Below the pieces are notes generated by a model. It worked only from the letters and a program-made list of their open reading frames with translations, did no database searches and had not been told where the DNA came from. This document shows, in pieces, positions 23,851-32,577 of a DNA stretch of 64,000 nt. The translations under genes and the position numbers were made by a program. Positions within the stretch are counted from its first letter, which is position 1. Each line of letters opens with the position of its first letter. The DNA comes from Sphingomonas sp. CFBP 8760 (GTDB taxonomy: Bacteria; Pseudomonadota; Alphaproteobacteria; Sphingomonadales; Sphingomonadaceae): positions 1 to 64,000 of the forward strand of contig NZ_JACYUG010000002.1 of NCBI RefSeq assembly GCF_014841615.1, given 5' to 3'.

Positions 23851-24947
23851 GGACGGCGCCCCGTCGCAATCAACCGGCCGATCGCCTCGGGCGGCAGGAT
23901 CGCATCGGCGTGGCCCTGCGCGGCGACCACGCCGGGCATGCCCCATACCACCGAACTCGCCTGGTCCTGCACGATCACGCATCCCCCCCTCGCCTTGACG
24001 CGCTGCACGCCTTCGGCCCCGTCCCGGCCCATGCCGCTCAACACGATCGCCAACAGCCTCGGGCCGTAGACATCCGCCAGCGAAGCAAACATCGGATCGA
24101 CCGAGGGCAGGCAACCACTCGCCACCGGCTCCGCGGTCAACCGTACCGCCGCCCCGCCTTCGGGCAGCGACACGCAGCGCAGGTGACGGTCGCCGGGGGC
24201 CACGATCACCCGTCCCGGGCGCACCCGCAGGTGATCCACCGCCACGTCGCACGGTCGCCCGGCCATCAGCGCCAATTGCGCCGCGAAATAGGCCATGAAC
24301 GATACCGGCAGATGCTGTGTCACCACGATCGGCGCACTGAAGCCCGGCGGTACCGCGCGCAGCAGGTTGCTCAATGCATGGATGCCGCCGGTCGACGCTC
24401 CGATCGCGACGATATCGAAATCGGTCGCGGTGCGGGCGGATGTCGTCATTGCCGGGTTCGGGCCGCCGGGCGGCGCGACCTTCAGGGCGACGGCCGGGCG
24501 CCGTGCCGGCGGCAGGCGATCGAACAACCGGCCGATCCGGTCGACCAGTTGCCGCCCGAACTCGGCGGACAGGCCGCTCGTCCCCGGTTTTTCCAGCGTA
24601 TCCGCCGCCCCCAGTGCCAGCGCCTGGATCGTCGTCGCCGCGCCATCGCCCGCGGATGACGACACGACGACGATCCGGGCACCCCGACCCGCATTCAGCA
24701 GGTCGGGAAGCGCGGTCAGTCCGTCGACCCCCGGCAGCGCCACATCCAGCAGGATGACGTCGACCGTCTCGACGGCCAGGAACGCGAGCGCCGCGGCGAC
24801 GGTGGCCACCGCCCCGGCCACCCCCATCCGGTCTCCCGCCTCGACCAGCCGCGTGATGACCGCGCGCGACACCACCGAGTCGTCGACGATCAGGACCCGG
24901 ATCGGGTCCGCCGGCGACAGGCCCGGTGGTCGGATGGCGATGGCCAT
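23847..24947 (-). CDS. cheB: Chemotaxis response regulator methylesterase CheB
   Basis: A 366-residue two-domain protein. The receiver domain (residues 16-125) has Asp22-Asp23 and phospho-acceptor Asp68 in VILLDVALPGVDG. The C-terminal methylesterase domain carries GASTGGIHAL (catalytic Ser), TQHLP (catalytic His) and GMGRDGAEGV (Asp). It removes receptor methyl groups when phosphorylated by CheA. The linker between domains is long and Pro/Ala-rich. It lies 25 bp after cheY and overlaps cheR. Confidence 0.96.
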   Translation of the reverse strand: MAIAIRPPGLSPADPIRVLIVDDSVVSRAVITRLVEAGDRMGVAGAVATVAAALAFLAVETVDVILLDVALPGVDGLTALPDLLNAGRGARIVVVSSSAGDGAATTIQALALGAADTLEKPGTSGLSAEFGRQLVDRIGRLFDRLPPARRPAVALKVAPPGGPNPAMTTSARTATDFDIVAIGASTGGIHALSNLLRAVPPGFSAPIVVTQHLPVSFMAYFAAQLALMAGRPCDVAVDHLRVRPGRVIVAPGDRHLRCVSLPEGGAAVRLTAEPVASGCLPSVDPMFASLADVYGPRLLAIVLSGMGRDGAEGVQRVKARGGCVIVQDQASSVVWGMPGVVAAQGHADAILPPEAIGRLIATGRRP

Positions 24948-24972
24948 CGATATCAGCCCCGCCGATCGGGGT

Positions 24973-25338
24973 TCACGCCATGCCGACGATCTGGAGCTTG
25001 CTCTCCAACGTGTCGCGGTCGAACGGCTTCATCACATATTCGTCGGCCCCGGCCTCGATCGCGGCGCGGATATAGGCCATGCCGTTCTCGGTCGTGCAGA
25101 ACACCACCTTGGGCCGGGTCGGCACGTCGGATTCGCGCAGCGCGCGCAGGAAATCCATCCCGCTCATCACCGGCATGTTCCAGTCGAGCAGGATCACATC
25201 CGGCGCGGAAACGAGACAGGCGTCCATCGCTTCTCGCCCGTCGCACGCCTCGGTCACCTGAAAATCGAGCGTCTCCAGGATGTGTCGCGCGACCTTGCGG
25301 ATCACCTTCGAATCGTCGACCACCAGACAAGTCTTCAT
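24973..25338 (-). CDS. cheY: Chemotaxis response regulator CheY
   Basis: A single-domain receiver of 121 residues with Asp8-Asp9, phospho-acceptor Asp52 in LLDWNMPVMSG, the Thr of VVFCTTENG, and Lys in YVMKPFDRDTLE. It would carry the CheA signal to the flagellar switch or to another target. The ATG at 25338 gives the conserved MKTCLVVDDS start. It lies about 75 bp after cheW. Confidence 0.96.
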   Translation of the reverse strand: MKTCLVVDDSKVIRKVARHILETLDFQVTEACDGREAMDACLVSAPDVILLDWNMPVMSGMDFLRALRESDVPTRPKVVFCTTENGMAYIRAAIEAGADEYVMKPFDRDTLESKLQIVGMA

Positions 25339-25412
25339 GAAACAGCCTTCCGTCACCTGACAGCACGATATTGGCAGGTAAAAATGATTAGCGTCTTAAC
25401 CCCGGGCCGTTT

Positions 25413-25856
25413 TCAGGCGGCGAGCGCCTGATCGTCGATCACGGTACCGGCGGGGACGAGAGCGGTCAGGTCGAGGACGAGCAGCGGTTCGCCGTCTCGT
25501 TCGACCACGCCGTTCGCGGCGGCTGCCCAGCGCCCGTCCAGCGCCAGACCGGAGGACAGCGATATCCGTTCAAACGGGAACACATCCTCGAACGCATCGA
25601 CCAGGAATGCGTAATGATGGCCGTCGATCGCGGCGATGATCGCGCGCCGCGCCGCCCGCGCCGGCTCCCGCCCCAGCGCGACCTGGGTGTCGATCACGGT
25701 CACCACGCGGCTGCGCAGCGCCGCCAGCCCACGAACCGCAGGCGGCGCGCACGGCACCGCCACCACCTCGCCGATATCGACCGCCGAATCGACCTGCGAT
25801 GCCGCCACCGCGACCCAGCGGCCGGCCAGATGGGCGATCAGGAACAACTCGCTCAT
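25413..25856 (-). CDS. cheW: Chemotaxis adaptor CheW
   Basis: A 147-residue CheW-domain protein that links receptors to CheA. The domain starts with LFLIAHLAGRWVAVAASQVDS and contains VRGLAALRSRVVTVIDTQVA, the typical middle strand pair. It overlaps cheA by 4 nt (ATGA), so dosage is tied to the kinase. Confidence 0.93.
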   Translation of the reverse strand: MSELFLIAHLAGRWVAVAASQVDSAVDIGEVVAVPCAPPAVRGLAALRSRVVTVIDTQVALGREPARAARRAIIAAIDGHHYAFLVDAFEDVFPFERISLSSGLALDGRWAAAANGVVERDGEPLLVLDLTALVPAGTVIDDQALAA

Positions 25857-28171
25857 CGTGCCATCTCCCGTCGCATGTCGTCATGCGACTGCATTTCCGC
25901 CGCAACCGCCGCGATCAGCGCCGCCCGATCATAGCGATAGATGCCTGCCTCGCCCGGCATCGCGGGGCGGCTGCGCAGCAGCACGACCGGATCGCCGTTC
26001 GCCGACGCGGCGGGCGGGTCGTCATCCATCGCCAGCGTCACCGCCGCGGTTTCGCCCGGTGCCAGCGTGGAGGCGCAGCGATATCCCGACGCCTCCAGCA
26101 CGGGCCGCAGGAACGTTTCCATCCAGCCGGTGCCGTCATGATGCAGCAGGCAGAGCGGGCGGACGACCGGCGGCGCGAGTTCGCCCGCGAACAGGGCATG
26201 GCCATCCACCACCTCCACCTGCTCGCCGTTCACCACCGCGACCCCGGCGATGCCGGGCCGGTCGCGCACCGGCGCCATCGCCACCGGCAACGTCACGATC
26301 TCGTGCGCGTCACGGATCGGATAACCGATCTCGGTCACGCCGTCGGTCAGCCGCAGCAGCGTCACCTGCCCGGTCGTCGGGGGTTCCGCCCTCGTCACCA
26401 ATGGCACGACCCCACCCTCGATCGACAGATGCAGGCGGCCGCCCGTCCGCTGGATGGCCGTGGCCGACACCGTTTCCACCCGGTCCACCGCCGCCAGCGG
26501 CAGCGCGCGGCGTCGCCCGTCAAGATCGTCGAACAACAGCGCGTCGATCCCGCGTTCCTGGGCCGCCGCCTCGTTCTCGTCGACGATCGCCTTTGGCGTG
26601 AAGCGCAGTCCCGCCGCCGCCGCGACGCCCGCGCCGTCGAGCAGCAGCATCGGCAATCCGCTGTCGGGCAGCGTCTGCCCCGCATAGATGCCGGTGCCCA
26701 TCACCGCCGGGCAGACCGGCTTCACCACCAGTTCCTCCGAATCCAGCACCGCCCCGATCCCGAGCGCGAAGTTGCCATCACGCGTGCCGACGATCGCCAA
26801 TGCCTGCGTACGTCCGCCATCGATCCCCAGCAGCGACGCCAGATCGACCAGCGGCAACCGCCGCCCCCGCACCGTCGCTACCCGCGAATCGCCCAGATCG
26901 TCGACCCGCACCGCGTCGCCGCGAATCGCCACGATCTCCTCGATCGACTGGCGCGGCAGCGCGAAGCGCTGTTCGCCGACGCCCACCACGATCGCCGGGA
27001 TGATCGACAGCGTCAGCGGCACCTGCAACTCGATCGTCAGCCCCGCACCCGGCCGGTTGCGCAGCGCGATGCGGCCACCGATCTGCTCGATGTTGGCGCG
27101 CACAACGTCCATGCCGACGCCACGTCCCGATATGGCGGTCGCCGTATCCCGGCTCGACAGGCCCGGTGCGAAGATCAGTTCCAGTCGCTGCCGTTCGGTC
27201 ATCGCCGCGAGCTTCGCCTCGCTGTGCAATCCCGCCGCTGCCGCCTTGGCGACCAGCCGGTCGACATCGATGCCGCGGCCGTCGTCAGTCACCTCCAGCA
27301 CGATCTGGTTGCCGGTCTGCCGGGCCGATACCAGCAGCCGCCCCGCCTCGCGCTTGCCCAGCGCATGGCGCAGCGCCGGCGGCTCGATCCCGTGATCCAC
27401 CGCGTTGCGGATGATGTGGACCAGCGGATCGCGCAGCAGTTCGATCATCTCGCGATCGAGTTCGACGTCGGCGCCCTCCACGTCCAGCGTCACCAGCTTG
27501 CCCAGCGGTGTCGCGGTATCGCGCACCATCCGCGGCATCGCCGAAAAGAGCGCCTCGATCCGCTGCATCCGGGTACGGCTGATCGTGTCGCGCATTTCGC
27601 CCACGGTCAGCGACAGGCGTTCCAACGCACCTTCGACGCGGGGATCGATCGGCTGGTCGCGCAGGCGACGGGCCAGTTCGTTGCGGGCCAGCACCATGTC
27701 GGACATGCCGGCCATCATCCGGTCGAGCAGATCGACCGCCAGTCGTACACTGCGGCTGGCGATGCGGGTCTGCGGCCCGGCCGCTGCCGGTGCGATCGGC
27801 AGGGCGTCCTCCGCCAGGGCGGCGATCAGCAGATCCTCCGTGGTATCGTCTAGTGGCGAGCCGGCGGCGATCGCTTCGGTCAGTTCGCCGATCCGGTCGA
27901 CGATCGCCAGCACCGCATTGACCAGCGCGGTATCCGGCGCCCGCGTACCCTCGCGCACCGCCGCCAGCACGTCCTCGGCGGCATGGGCAAGCCGGCCGAG
28001 CCTTGGCAGATCGAGGAAACCGCAGCTGCCCTTCACCGTGTGGACGAAGCGGAAGATCGCATCCAGCCGGGTACGATCGGTCGGGTTGGCCTCCCACAGC
28101 ACGATCTCCCCCGACAACGCGTCCAGCGTTTCTCGGGTTTCCGCGATGAATTCCTGTAGCAGGTCGTCCAT
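25853..28171 (-). CDS. cheA: Chemotaxis histidine kinase CheA
   Basis: A 772-residue kinase. The Hpt domain has His44 in FRFVHTVKGSCGF. The P2 region is short or absent. A dimerisation helix (LLDRMMAGMSDMVLARNELA), HATPase (HIIRNAVDHGIEPP, GRGIDVDRL, GRGVGMDVVRANIE) and CheW-like domain follow. A further roughly 250-residue C-terminal part contains a second CheW-like stretch and a degenerate receiver-like region (ETFLRPVLEASGYRC) lacking a recognisable phospho-acceptor Asp. No receptor gene is nearby. A CtrA-like site lies about 40 bp upstream. Confidence 0.96.
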   Translation of the reverse strand: MDDLLQEFIAETRETLDALSGEIVLWEANPTDRTRLDAIFRFVHTVKGSCGFLDLPRLGRLAHAAEDVLAAVREGTRAPDTALVNAVLAIVDRIGELTEAIAAGSPLDDTTEDLLIAALAEDALPIAPAAAGPQTRIASRSVRLAVDLLDRMMAGMSDMVLARNELARRLRDQPIDPRVEGALERLSLTVGEMRDTISRTRMQRIEALFSAMPRMVRDTATPLGKLVTLDVEGADVELDREMIELLRDPLVHIIRNAVDHGIEPPALRHALGKREAGRLLVSARQTGNQIVLEVTDDGRGIDVDRLVAKAAAAGLHSEAKLAAMTERQRLELIFAPGLSSRDTATAISGRGVGMDVVRANIEQIGGRIALRNRPGAGLTIELQVPLTLSIIPAIVVGVGEQRFALPRQSIEEIVAIRGDAVRVDDLGDSRVATVRGRRLPLVDLASLLGIDGGRTQALAIVGTRDGNFALGIGAVLDSEELVVKPVCPAVMGTGIYAGQTLPDSGLPMLLLDGAGVAAAAGLRFTPKAIVDENEAAAQERGIDALLFDDLDGRRRALPLAAVDRVETVSATAIQRTGGRLHLSIEGGVVPLVTRAEPPTTGQVTLLRLTDGVTEIGYPIRDAHEIVTLPVAMAPVRDRPGIAGVAVVNGEQVEVVDGHALFAGELAPPVVRPLCLLHHDGTGWMETFLRPVLEASGYRCASTLAPGETAAVTLAMDDDPPAASANGDPVVLLRSRPAMPGEAGIYRYDRAALIAAVAAEMQSHDDMRREMAR

Positions 28172-28211
28172 GAGCCTCCGGGCGTTCGCCGATGGTCATG
28201 GACGACAGGGG

Positions 28212-28226
28212 TTAAGACCCCCTTTA
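28212..28226. promoter_or_regulatory. Candidate CtrA-binding site upstream of cheA
   Basis: TTAAGACCCCCTTTA matches the alphaproteobacterial CtrA consensus TTAA-N7-TTAA at seven of eight positions. It lies 41 bp before the cheA start codon and 24 bp past the chpT stop codon. Confidence 0.5.
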
Positions 28227-28249
28227 CCCGAAGGTATTTTTGCGGGCGA

Positions 28250-28900
28250 TTACCCGGCGGGCGCCGCCATCGTCGCACCGAAGATCATCACGCCCTCGCC
28301 CTGATCGGACACCAGCACCTGTCCGCCCCCTTCGGCGACCAGCGTATGCACCATGAACGCCGCCGCCAATCGCGAGGTGACGCCGTCCGCCGCCGCCCCC
28401 TCGGTCAGCATCCGGCGCAGTTCGGGATCGAGGATGATGCGCGGCCCCGCGATGCGGACCACGATCTCCAGCCGCCCGTCCTCCTCTTCGGCACCGATGT
28501 CGAGCGTGCCGCCACGGACCAGCGCCTCGTTGGCGATCAGCGTCAGGTTCAGCATCGCCTTCACCGCCGCCTTGGGCAGGGCATCCGCCTCGACCAGCCA
28601 GCCCAGCGTGGTGCGCTTGGCATCGGACAACAACCCCTCGATCGCGGCACGCGCCTCCCGCGGATCGACCGTCTCGCCGAACCCGCCGGCCGCTCCGAAG
28701 GCCAGCCGGAAGAACTTCAGCTTGTTGGCGGAGGTGCGGGCGCTATCCGACAATAATTCCATGCACCGTTGCCGCATCGCGGGGTCGGTTTCGTCCGCCA
28801 GCAACTCCAGCCCGTTGTTGAGCGCGCCCACCGGGGACAACAGGTCGTGGCAAAGCCGCGAACAAAGCAGGCTGGCGAAATCGACCGGACTGATGGTCAT
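28250..28900 (-). CDS. chpT: Histidine phosphotransferase ChpT
   Basis: A 216-residue protein of the ChpT family. His18 in LCSRLCHDLLSPVGALNN is the phosphorylated residue. The family resembles a histidine-kinase DHp plus a degenerate ATP-binding domain that cannot bind ATP. In Caulobacter it passes phosphate from CckA to CtrA and CpdR. Its place next to cheA suggests cell-cycle and motility control are joined; CckA and CtrA are not in the window. The ATG at 28900 is set by the conserved VDFASLLCSRLCHDL start. Confidence 0.93.
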   Translation of the reverse strand: MTISPVDFASLLCSRLCHDLLSPVGALNNGLELLADETDPAMRQRCMELLSDSARTSANKLKFFRLAFGAAGGFGETVDPREARAAIEGLLSDAKRTTLGWLVEADALPKAAVKAMLNLTLIANEALVRGGTLDIGAEEEDGRLEIVVRIAGPRIILDPELRRMLTEGAAADGVTSRLAAAFMVHTLVAEGGGQVLVSDQGEGVMIFGATMAAPAG

Positions 28901-28964
28901 GCTGATCCCCTGAAATACGTATGTCCTGTGCGGGCTTTCGCTTTTTCCCGCAAGTCCGTGCCGG

Positions 28965-29396
28965 TCAGCCCGATGACGGATCGCCGGATGACGGATCGAT
29001 CGAGAGGGCGGCGAACCGGCCATGCACCGGTCCGTCCGCCACCGCCTGCCACGCCGTCACCCGGCCGCCTGCCACGATCAGCCAGATGCCGCCGTCCGGC
29101 GCGGCATCGGCGGCATCTCGCGGCGACGGCGCGGCGACGCCGCCCGGGTGCGAGTGATAGCAGCCGACCGGCATCATCGCCCCGTCCCGTGCCCGTCGAT
29201 GCGCCGCCAGCAACGCCGCCGGATCGATTTCGAATCGCCGCGCCGGATCGGGGGCCACGTTGATGCAGGGTTCGACCGCATCGATCCGGTCGACGCTGCC
29301 GAACAGCAGCCCGCACACCTCCGCCTCCGGTGACGCGGCGGCGACCGCGAGGATCTGGTCGATCAGCGCGCTTGAAATTTTCACCCTCATCGCCAT
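28965..29396 (-). CDS. JAMM/MPN+ metallopeptidase domain protein
   Basis: A free-standing 143-residue MPN domain with the full JAMM set: Glu26 in EVCGLLFG, the zinc ligands His81 and His83 in YHSHPGGVA, Ser91 and Asp94. It should be an active zinc isopeptidase or hydrolase in the style of the Mov34/MPN/PAD-1 prokaryotic group, some of which act on ThiS/MoaD-like tails. No ThiS or MoaD gene is adjacent. Its start is 12 bp from the divergent rluD start. The C-terminus ends in a short Ser-Gly-Asp repeat. Confidence 0.9.
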   Translation of the reverse strand: MAMRVKISSALIDQILAVAAASPEAEVCGLLFGSVDRIDAVEPCINVAPDPARRFEIDPAALLAAHRRARDGAMMPVGCYHSHPGGVAAPSPRDAADAAPDGGIWLIVAGGRVTAWQAVADGPVHGRFAALSIDPSSGDPSSG

Positions 29397-29408
29397 CTGG
29401 CGTAGTCC

Positions 29409-30356
29409 ATGGACCGGGGGGTTGCCACTATCGAAGCGACGATCGCGCCGGCTGCGGACGGGTGGCGGCTGGATCGTGCGCTGGCCGAAGCGGTGCCGAC
29501 GCTGTCGCGCGAACGGTTGAAGGTGTTGATCGCCGCCGGGGCGGTATCGCATGGCGGCGCGCTGGCCCGCGATCCGGCGCGGCGCGCGACGGCGGGCAGC
29601 GTGTTTTCCGTCGCGGTGCCGATCCCTACCCTGCCGCACAACGAAGCGCAGGATATCCCGCTGGTCGTCGCCTATGAGGACGAACATCTGATCGTGATCG
29701 ACAAGCCTGCCGGGCTGGTTGTCCACCCCGCCGCGGGCAACCTCGACGGAACGCTCGTCAACGCGTTGCTTCATCATTGCCGGGGATCGCTGTCGGGGAT
29801 CGGCGGCGTCGCGCGGCCGGGGATCGTCCACCGGATCGACAAGGACACATCCGGCCTGATGATCGCCGCAAAGACCGATCGCGCGCACGAAGGCCTGGCG
29901 AAGCAGTTCGCCGACCACAGCATCGAGCGCCGCTACCGCGCGATCACCGGTGGCATCCCCCGCCCGGCCGAGGGATCGGTCGATGCCCCGCTGGCCCGCA
30001 GCGCGCAGAACCGCAAGAAGATCGCGATCGTGCCCGGCGGCAAGCGCGCGGTCACCCATTACCGCACTCTTCAGGTCCTGCGCGATGCGGCCCTGGTGGA
30101 ATGCCGGCTGGAGACCGGACGCACGCATCAGGTCCGCGTCCACATGGCCTCGCTTGGCCATTCCCTGCTCGGCGATCCCGTCTATGGCCGGGCGAAAGGG
30201 TTTCCACGTCAGGTACTGGAAACGATCGGTTTCCGGCGACAGGCGTTGCATGCCGCCCGGCTGGGGTTCATCCACCCCATAAAAGGGGACGTAATGGCGT
30301 TCGACAGCGATATGCCGCCGGATATGCAGGAACTGTTCAGCCGCCTTCACGTATAA
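29409..30356 (+). CDS. rluD: 23S rRNA pseudouridine synthase RluD
   Basis: A 315-residue RluA-family synthase expected to make pseudouridines in helix 69 of 23S rRNA. The N-terminal S4 domain (RLDRALAEAVPTLSRERLK) is followed by the catalytic segment HRIDKDTSGLMIAAKTD with the active Asp, and RTHQVRVHMASLGH near the C-terminus. RluC is less likely on overall layout but cannot be excluded. The start at 29409 faces the JAMM gene start across 12 bp. Confidence 0.93.
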   Translation: MDRGVATIEATIAPAADGWRLDRALAEAVPTLSRERLKVLIAAGAVSHGGALARDPARRATAGSVFSVAVPIPTLPHNEAQDIPLVVAYEDEHLIVIDKPAGLVVHPAAGNLDGTLVNALLHHCRGSLSGIGGVARPGIVHRIDKDTSGLMIAAKTDRAHEGLAKQFADHSIERRYRAITGGIPRPAEGSVDAPLARSAQNRKKIAIVPGGKRAVTHYRTLQVLRDAALVECRLETGRTHQVRVHMASLGHSLLGDPVYGRAKGFPRQVLETIGFRRQALHAARLGFIHPIKGDVMAFDSDMPPDMQELFSRLHV

Positions 30357-30409
30357 CTTTTAGCGAATTCGCCGCATCGCGGCACGCGCGTCCGAGGAAA
30401 GGGATCAAC

Positions 30410-31315
30410 ATGGCAAAAGGCAGCAACGTCCCGGCGACGATACCTGCACTCGGCGGCGAACAGAGCCTCAACCGCTATCTGTCCGAAATCCGCAAGTTTC
30501 CCCTGCTCCAGCCCGAGCAGGAATATATGCTCGCCAAGCGGTTCCAAGAGCATGGCGACACCGACGCGGCGGCCCAGCTGGTCACCAGTCACCTGCGGCT
30601 TGTCGCGAAGATCGCGATGGGGTATCGCGGCTATGGCCTGCCCACGTCCGAACTGATTTCGGAGGGCAATATCGGCCTGATGCAGGGCGTGAAGAAGTTC
30701 GAGCCCGATCGGGGCTTCCGGCTCGCCACCTATGCGATGTGGTGGATTCGCGCGTCGATCCAGGAATATATCCTGCGGTCGTGGAGCCTTGTGAAAATGG
30801 GCACCACCGCCGCACAGAAGAAACTGTTCTTCAACCTGCGCCGCATGAAGTCCAAGCTCGACGCGTTCGAGGATGGCGACCTCCGCCCCGAGGACGTCAC
30901 CAAGATCGCCACCGATCTGGGCGTTGCCGAGCATGACGTCGTCTCGATGAACCGCCGCATGGCGATGGGTGGCGATACGTCGCTGAACGTGCCTATGCGT
31001 GAAGATGGTGAAGGTCAGTGGCAGGACTGGCTTCAGGACGATGCGCCGTTGCAGGACAAGATCGTTGCCGATCAACAGGAAGCGGACGTCCGTCACGACA
31101 TGCTCGTTTCCGCGATGGACGATCTGAACGATCGCGAAAAGCACATCCTGACCGAACGCCGGCTGACCGATGACCCCAAGACGCTGGAAGAACTCAGCCA
31201 GGTCTATGGCGTCAGCCGCGAGCGCGTACGCCAGATCGAGGTGCGGGCGTTCGAGAAGCTGCAAAAGGGCATGATGCGGCTGGCGGGGGAAAAGCGGCTT
31301 TTGACCGCCGCCTGA
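30410..31315 (+). CDS. rpoH: RNA polymerase heat-shock sigma factor RpoH
   Basis: Sigma-32, 301 residues, directing RNA polymerase to heat-shock promoters. Region 2 carries the RpoH box QKKLFFNLRR, which separates it from RpoD. Region 2.3/2.4 has WWIRASIQEYILRSWS and region 4 has LEELSQVYGVSRERVRQIE. The ATG at 30410 has a purine-rich AAAGGGA about 6 nt upstream. It follows rluD by 53 bp. The stop is 16 bp before the next gene. Confidence 0.97.
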   Translation: MAKGSNVPATIPALGGEQSLNRYLSEIRKFPLLQPEQEYMLAKRFQEHGDTDAAAQLVTSHLRLVAKIAMGYRGYGLPTSELISEGNIGLMQGVKKFEPDRGFRLATYAMWWIRASIQEYILRSWSLVKMGTTAAQKKLFFNLRRMKSKLDAFEDGDLRPEDVTKIATDLGVAEHDVVSMNRRMAMGGDTSLNVPMREDGEGQWQDWLQDDAPLQDKIVADQQEADVRHDMLVSAMDDLNDREKHILTERRLTDDPKTLEELSQVYGVSRERVRQIEVRAFEKLQKGMMRLAGEKRLLTAA

Positions 31316-31331
31316 TCCGGCCCCGACAATC

Positions 31332-32567
31332 ATGCCGGATATCGTCGTGATCGGCGGCGGCGCGGCCGGCATTGCCGCCGCCCGCCGCCTTCACGATGCC
31401 GGTGCCGACGTGCTGCTGGTCGAAACGTCCGACCGGCTCGGTGGCCGTGCCTACAGTAGAAATCTTGCGTTACCCGGCGGTGGCGATGTCACCGTCGATC
31501 TGGGTTGCGGCTGGCTTCATTCCGCCCGTCGCAATCCTTGGACGACGATTGCCGAGGCGCGGGGCTTCCCGATCGATCGGGGATCGCCGCACTGGGACGT
31601 GCAATGGTGCGATCTCGGCTTTCCTCCCGCTGAACAGCAGGCATTCGCAACGACGCGGGAACGATGGGAGGCGGCGGCCCATGCCGCGCTGACCGGTCCC
31701 GATCGGCCGCTGTCGGACTTCATCGATACCGCCGACCCCGCCCGCCCGATGATCGACGCCATCTCCGGCTTCGCCAACGGCGCGGCATTGACCGACGTCT
31801 CGCTGCACGACTGGGCCGCCTATGAGGATGCAGCCGGTGACGACAATTGGGCGTTACCGGCTGGTTACGGCACGCTGATCCATGACCATGCCCGCCCCCT
31901 GTCGGTGCGGCTCCACACGCCGGTCACCCGGATCGATCACCATGGTGCCGTCCTGCGGCTCGACACGCCCGTCGGCACGATCGAGGCTGAACGGACGATC
32001 GTCTGCGTGCCCACGACCGTCATCGCCGATGGAGGGATCGTCTTCGATCCGCCACTGCCCGCCAAGCTTGATGCCGCCGCCGCGCTGCCGCTGGGGCTGG
32101 CGGACAAGGTGTTCCTGCATGTCGATGCCCCAATATGGCCTGCCGATGCCCATCTGATCGGCAATCCCCGCTCCGCCTGCACGGCCAGCCATCGACTGTC
32201 GCCGTTCGGTCGGCCGATCGTCGAAAGCTTCTTCGGCGGCCCCTGTGCGGAGATGATGGAGGGAGGCGACGCCGCCGCTTTCGCGATCGACGAACTGGTC
32301 GCGCTGCTGGGTGGCGACTGGCGGTCGCGCTTCACGCCGTTGGCCGTTACGCGCTGGCGCCAGGAACACGGAATCGGCGGCAGTTACAGCCATGCCCGTA
32401 TCGGTTCGGCCGGCCAGCGGATGGTGTTGGCCCGACCGGTCGACGACCGGCTGTTCTTCGCGGGGGAAGCCTGCTCGCCGCACGACTTCTCGACCGCGCA
32501 TGGTGCCTATGCCACCGGCATCGCCGCCGCCGACCGGGTTCTGGCCCTTTCCCGCCACGCCCGATAG
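31332..32567 (+). CDS. FAD-dependent amine oxidase family protein
   Basis: A 411-residue flavoprotein. The N-terminal dinucleotide fold VVIGGGAAGIAAARRL and the DRLGGRAYSRN FAD-contact segment are typical of the monoamine oxidase / protoporphyrinogen oxidase superfamily. The C-terminus has LFFAGEACSPHDFSTAHGAYATG, the FAD-binding end motif. The substrate is unknown; members of this clan oxidise amines, polyamines or carotenoid-like lipids. It lies between rpoH and mtgA on the same strand. Confidence 0.9.
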   Translation: MPDIVVIGGGAAGIAAARRLHDAGADVLLVETSDRLGGRAYSRNLALPGGGDVTVDLGCGWLHSARRNPWTTIAEARGFPIDRGSPHWDVQWCDLGFPPAEQQAFATTRERWEAAAHAALTGPDRPLSDFIDTADPARPMIDAISGFANGAALTDVSLHDWAAYEDAAGDDNWALPAGYGTLIHDHARPLSVRLHTPVTRIDHHGAVLRLDTPVGTIEAERTIVCVPTTVIADGGIVFDPPLPAKLDAAAALPLGLADKVFLHVDAPIWPADAHLIGNPRSACTASHRLSPFGRPIVESFFGGPCAEMMEGGDAAAFAIDELVALLGGDWRSRFTPLAVTRWRQEHGIGGSYSHARIGSAGQRMVLARPVDDRLFFAGEACSPHDFSTAHGAYATGIAAADRVLALSRHAR

Positions 32568-32577
32568 GACCGCCAAC

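Noticed and set aside
25388..25402. Second CtrA site upstream of cheY
   Set aside because: Only one TTAA half-site is present (TTAAGAC on the minus strand); the second half does not match at 7-bp spacing.
28929..28952. GCGGG/CCCGC hairpin after the JAMM gene as a terminator
   Set aside because: The stem is short, the loop is about 12 nt and no T run follows on the minus strand.
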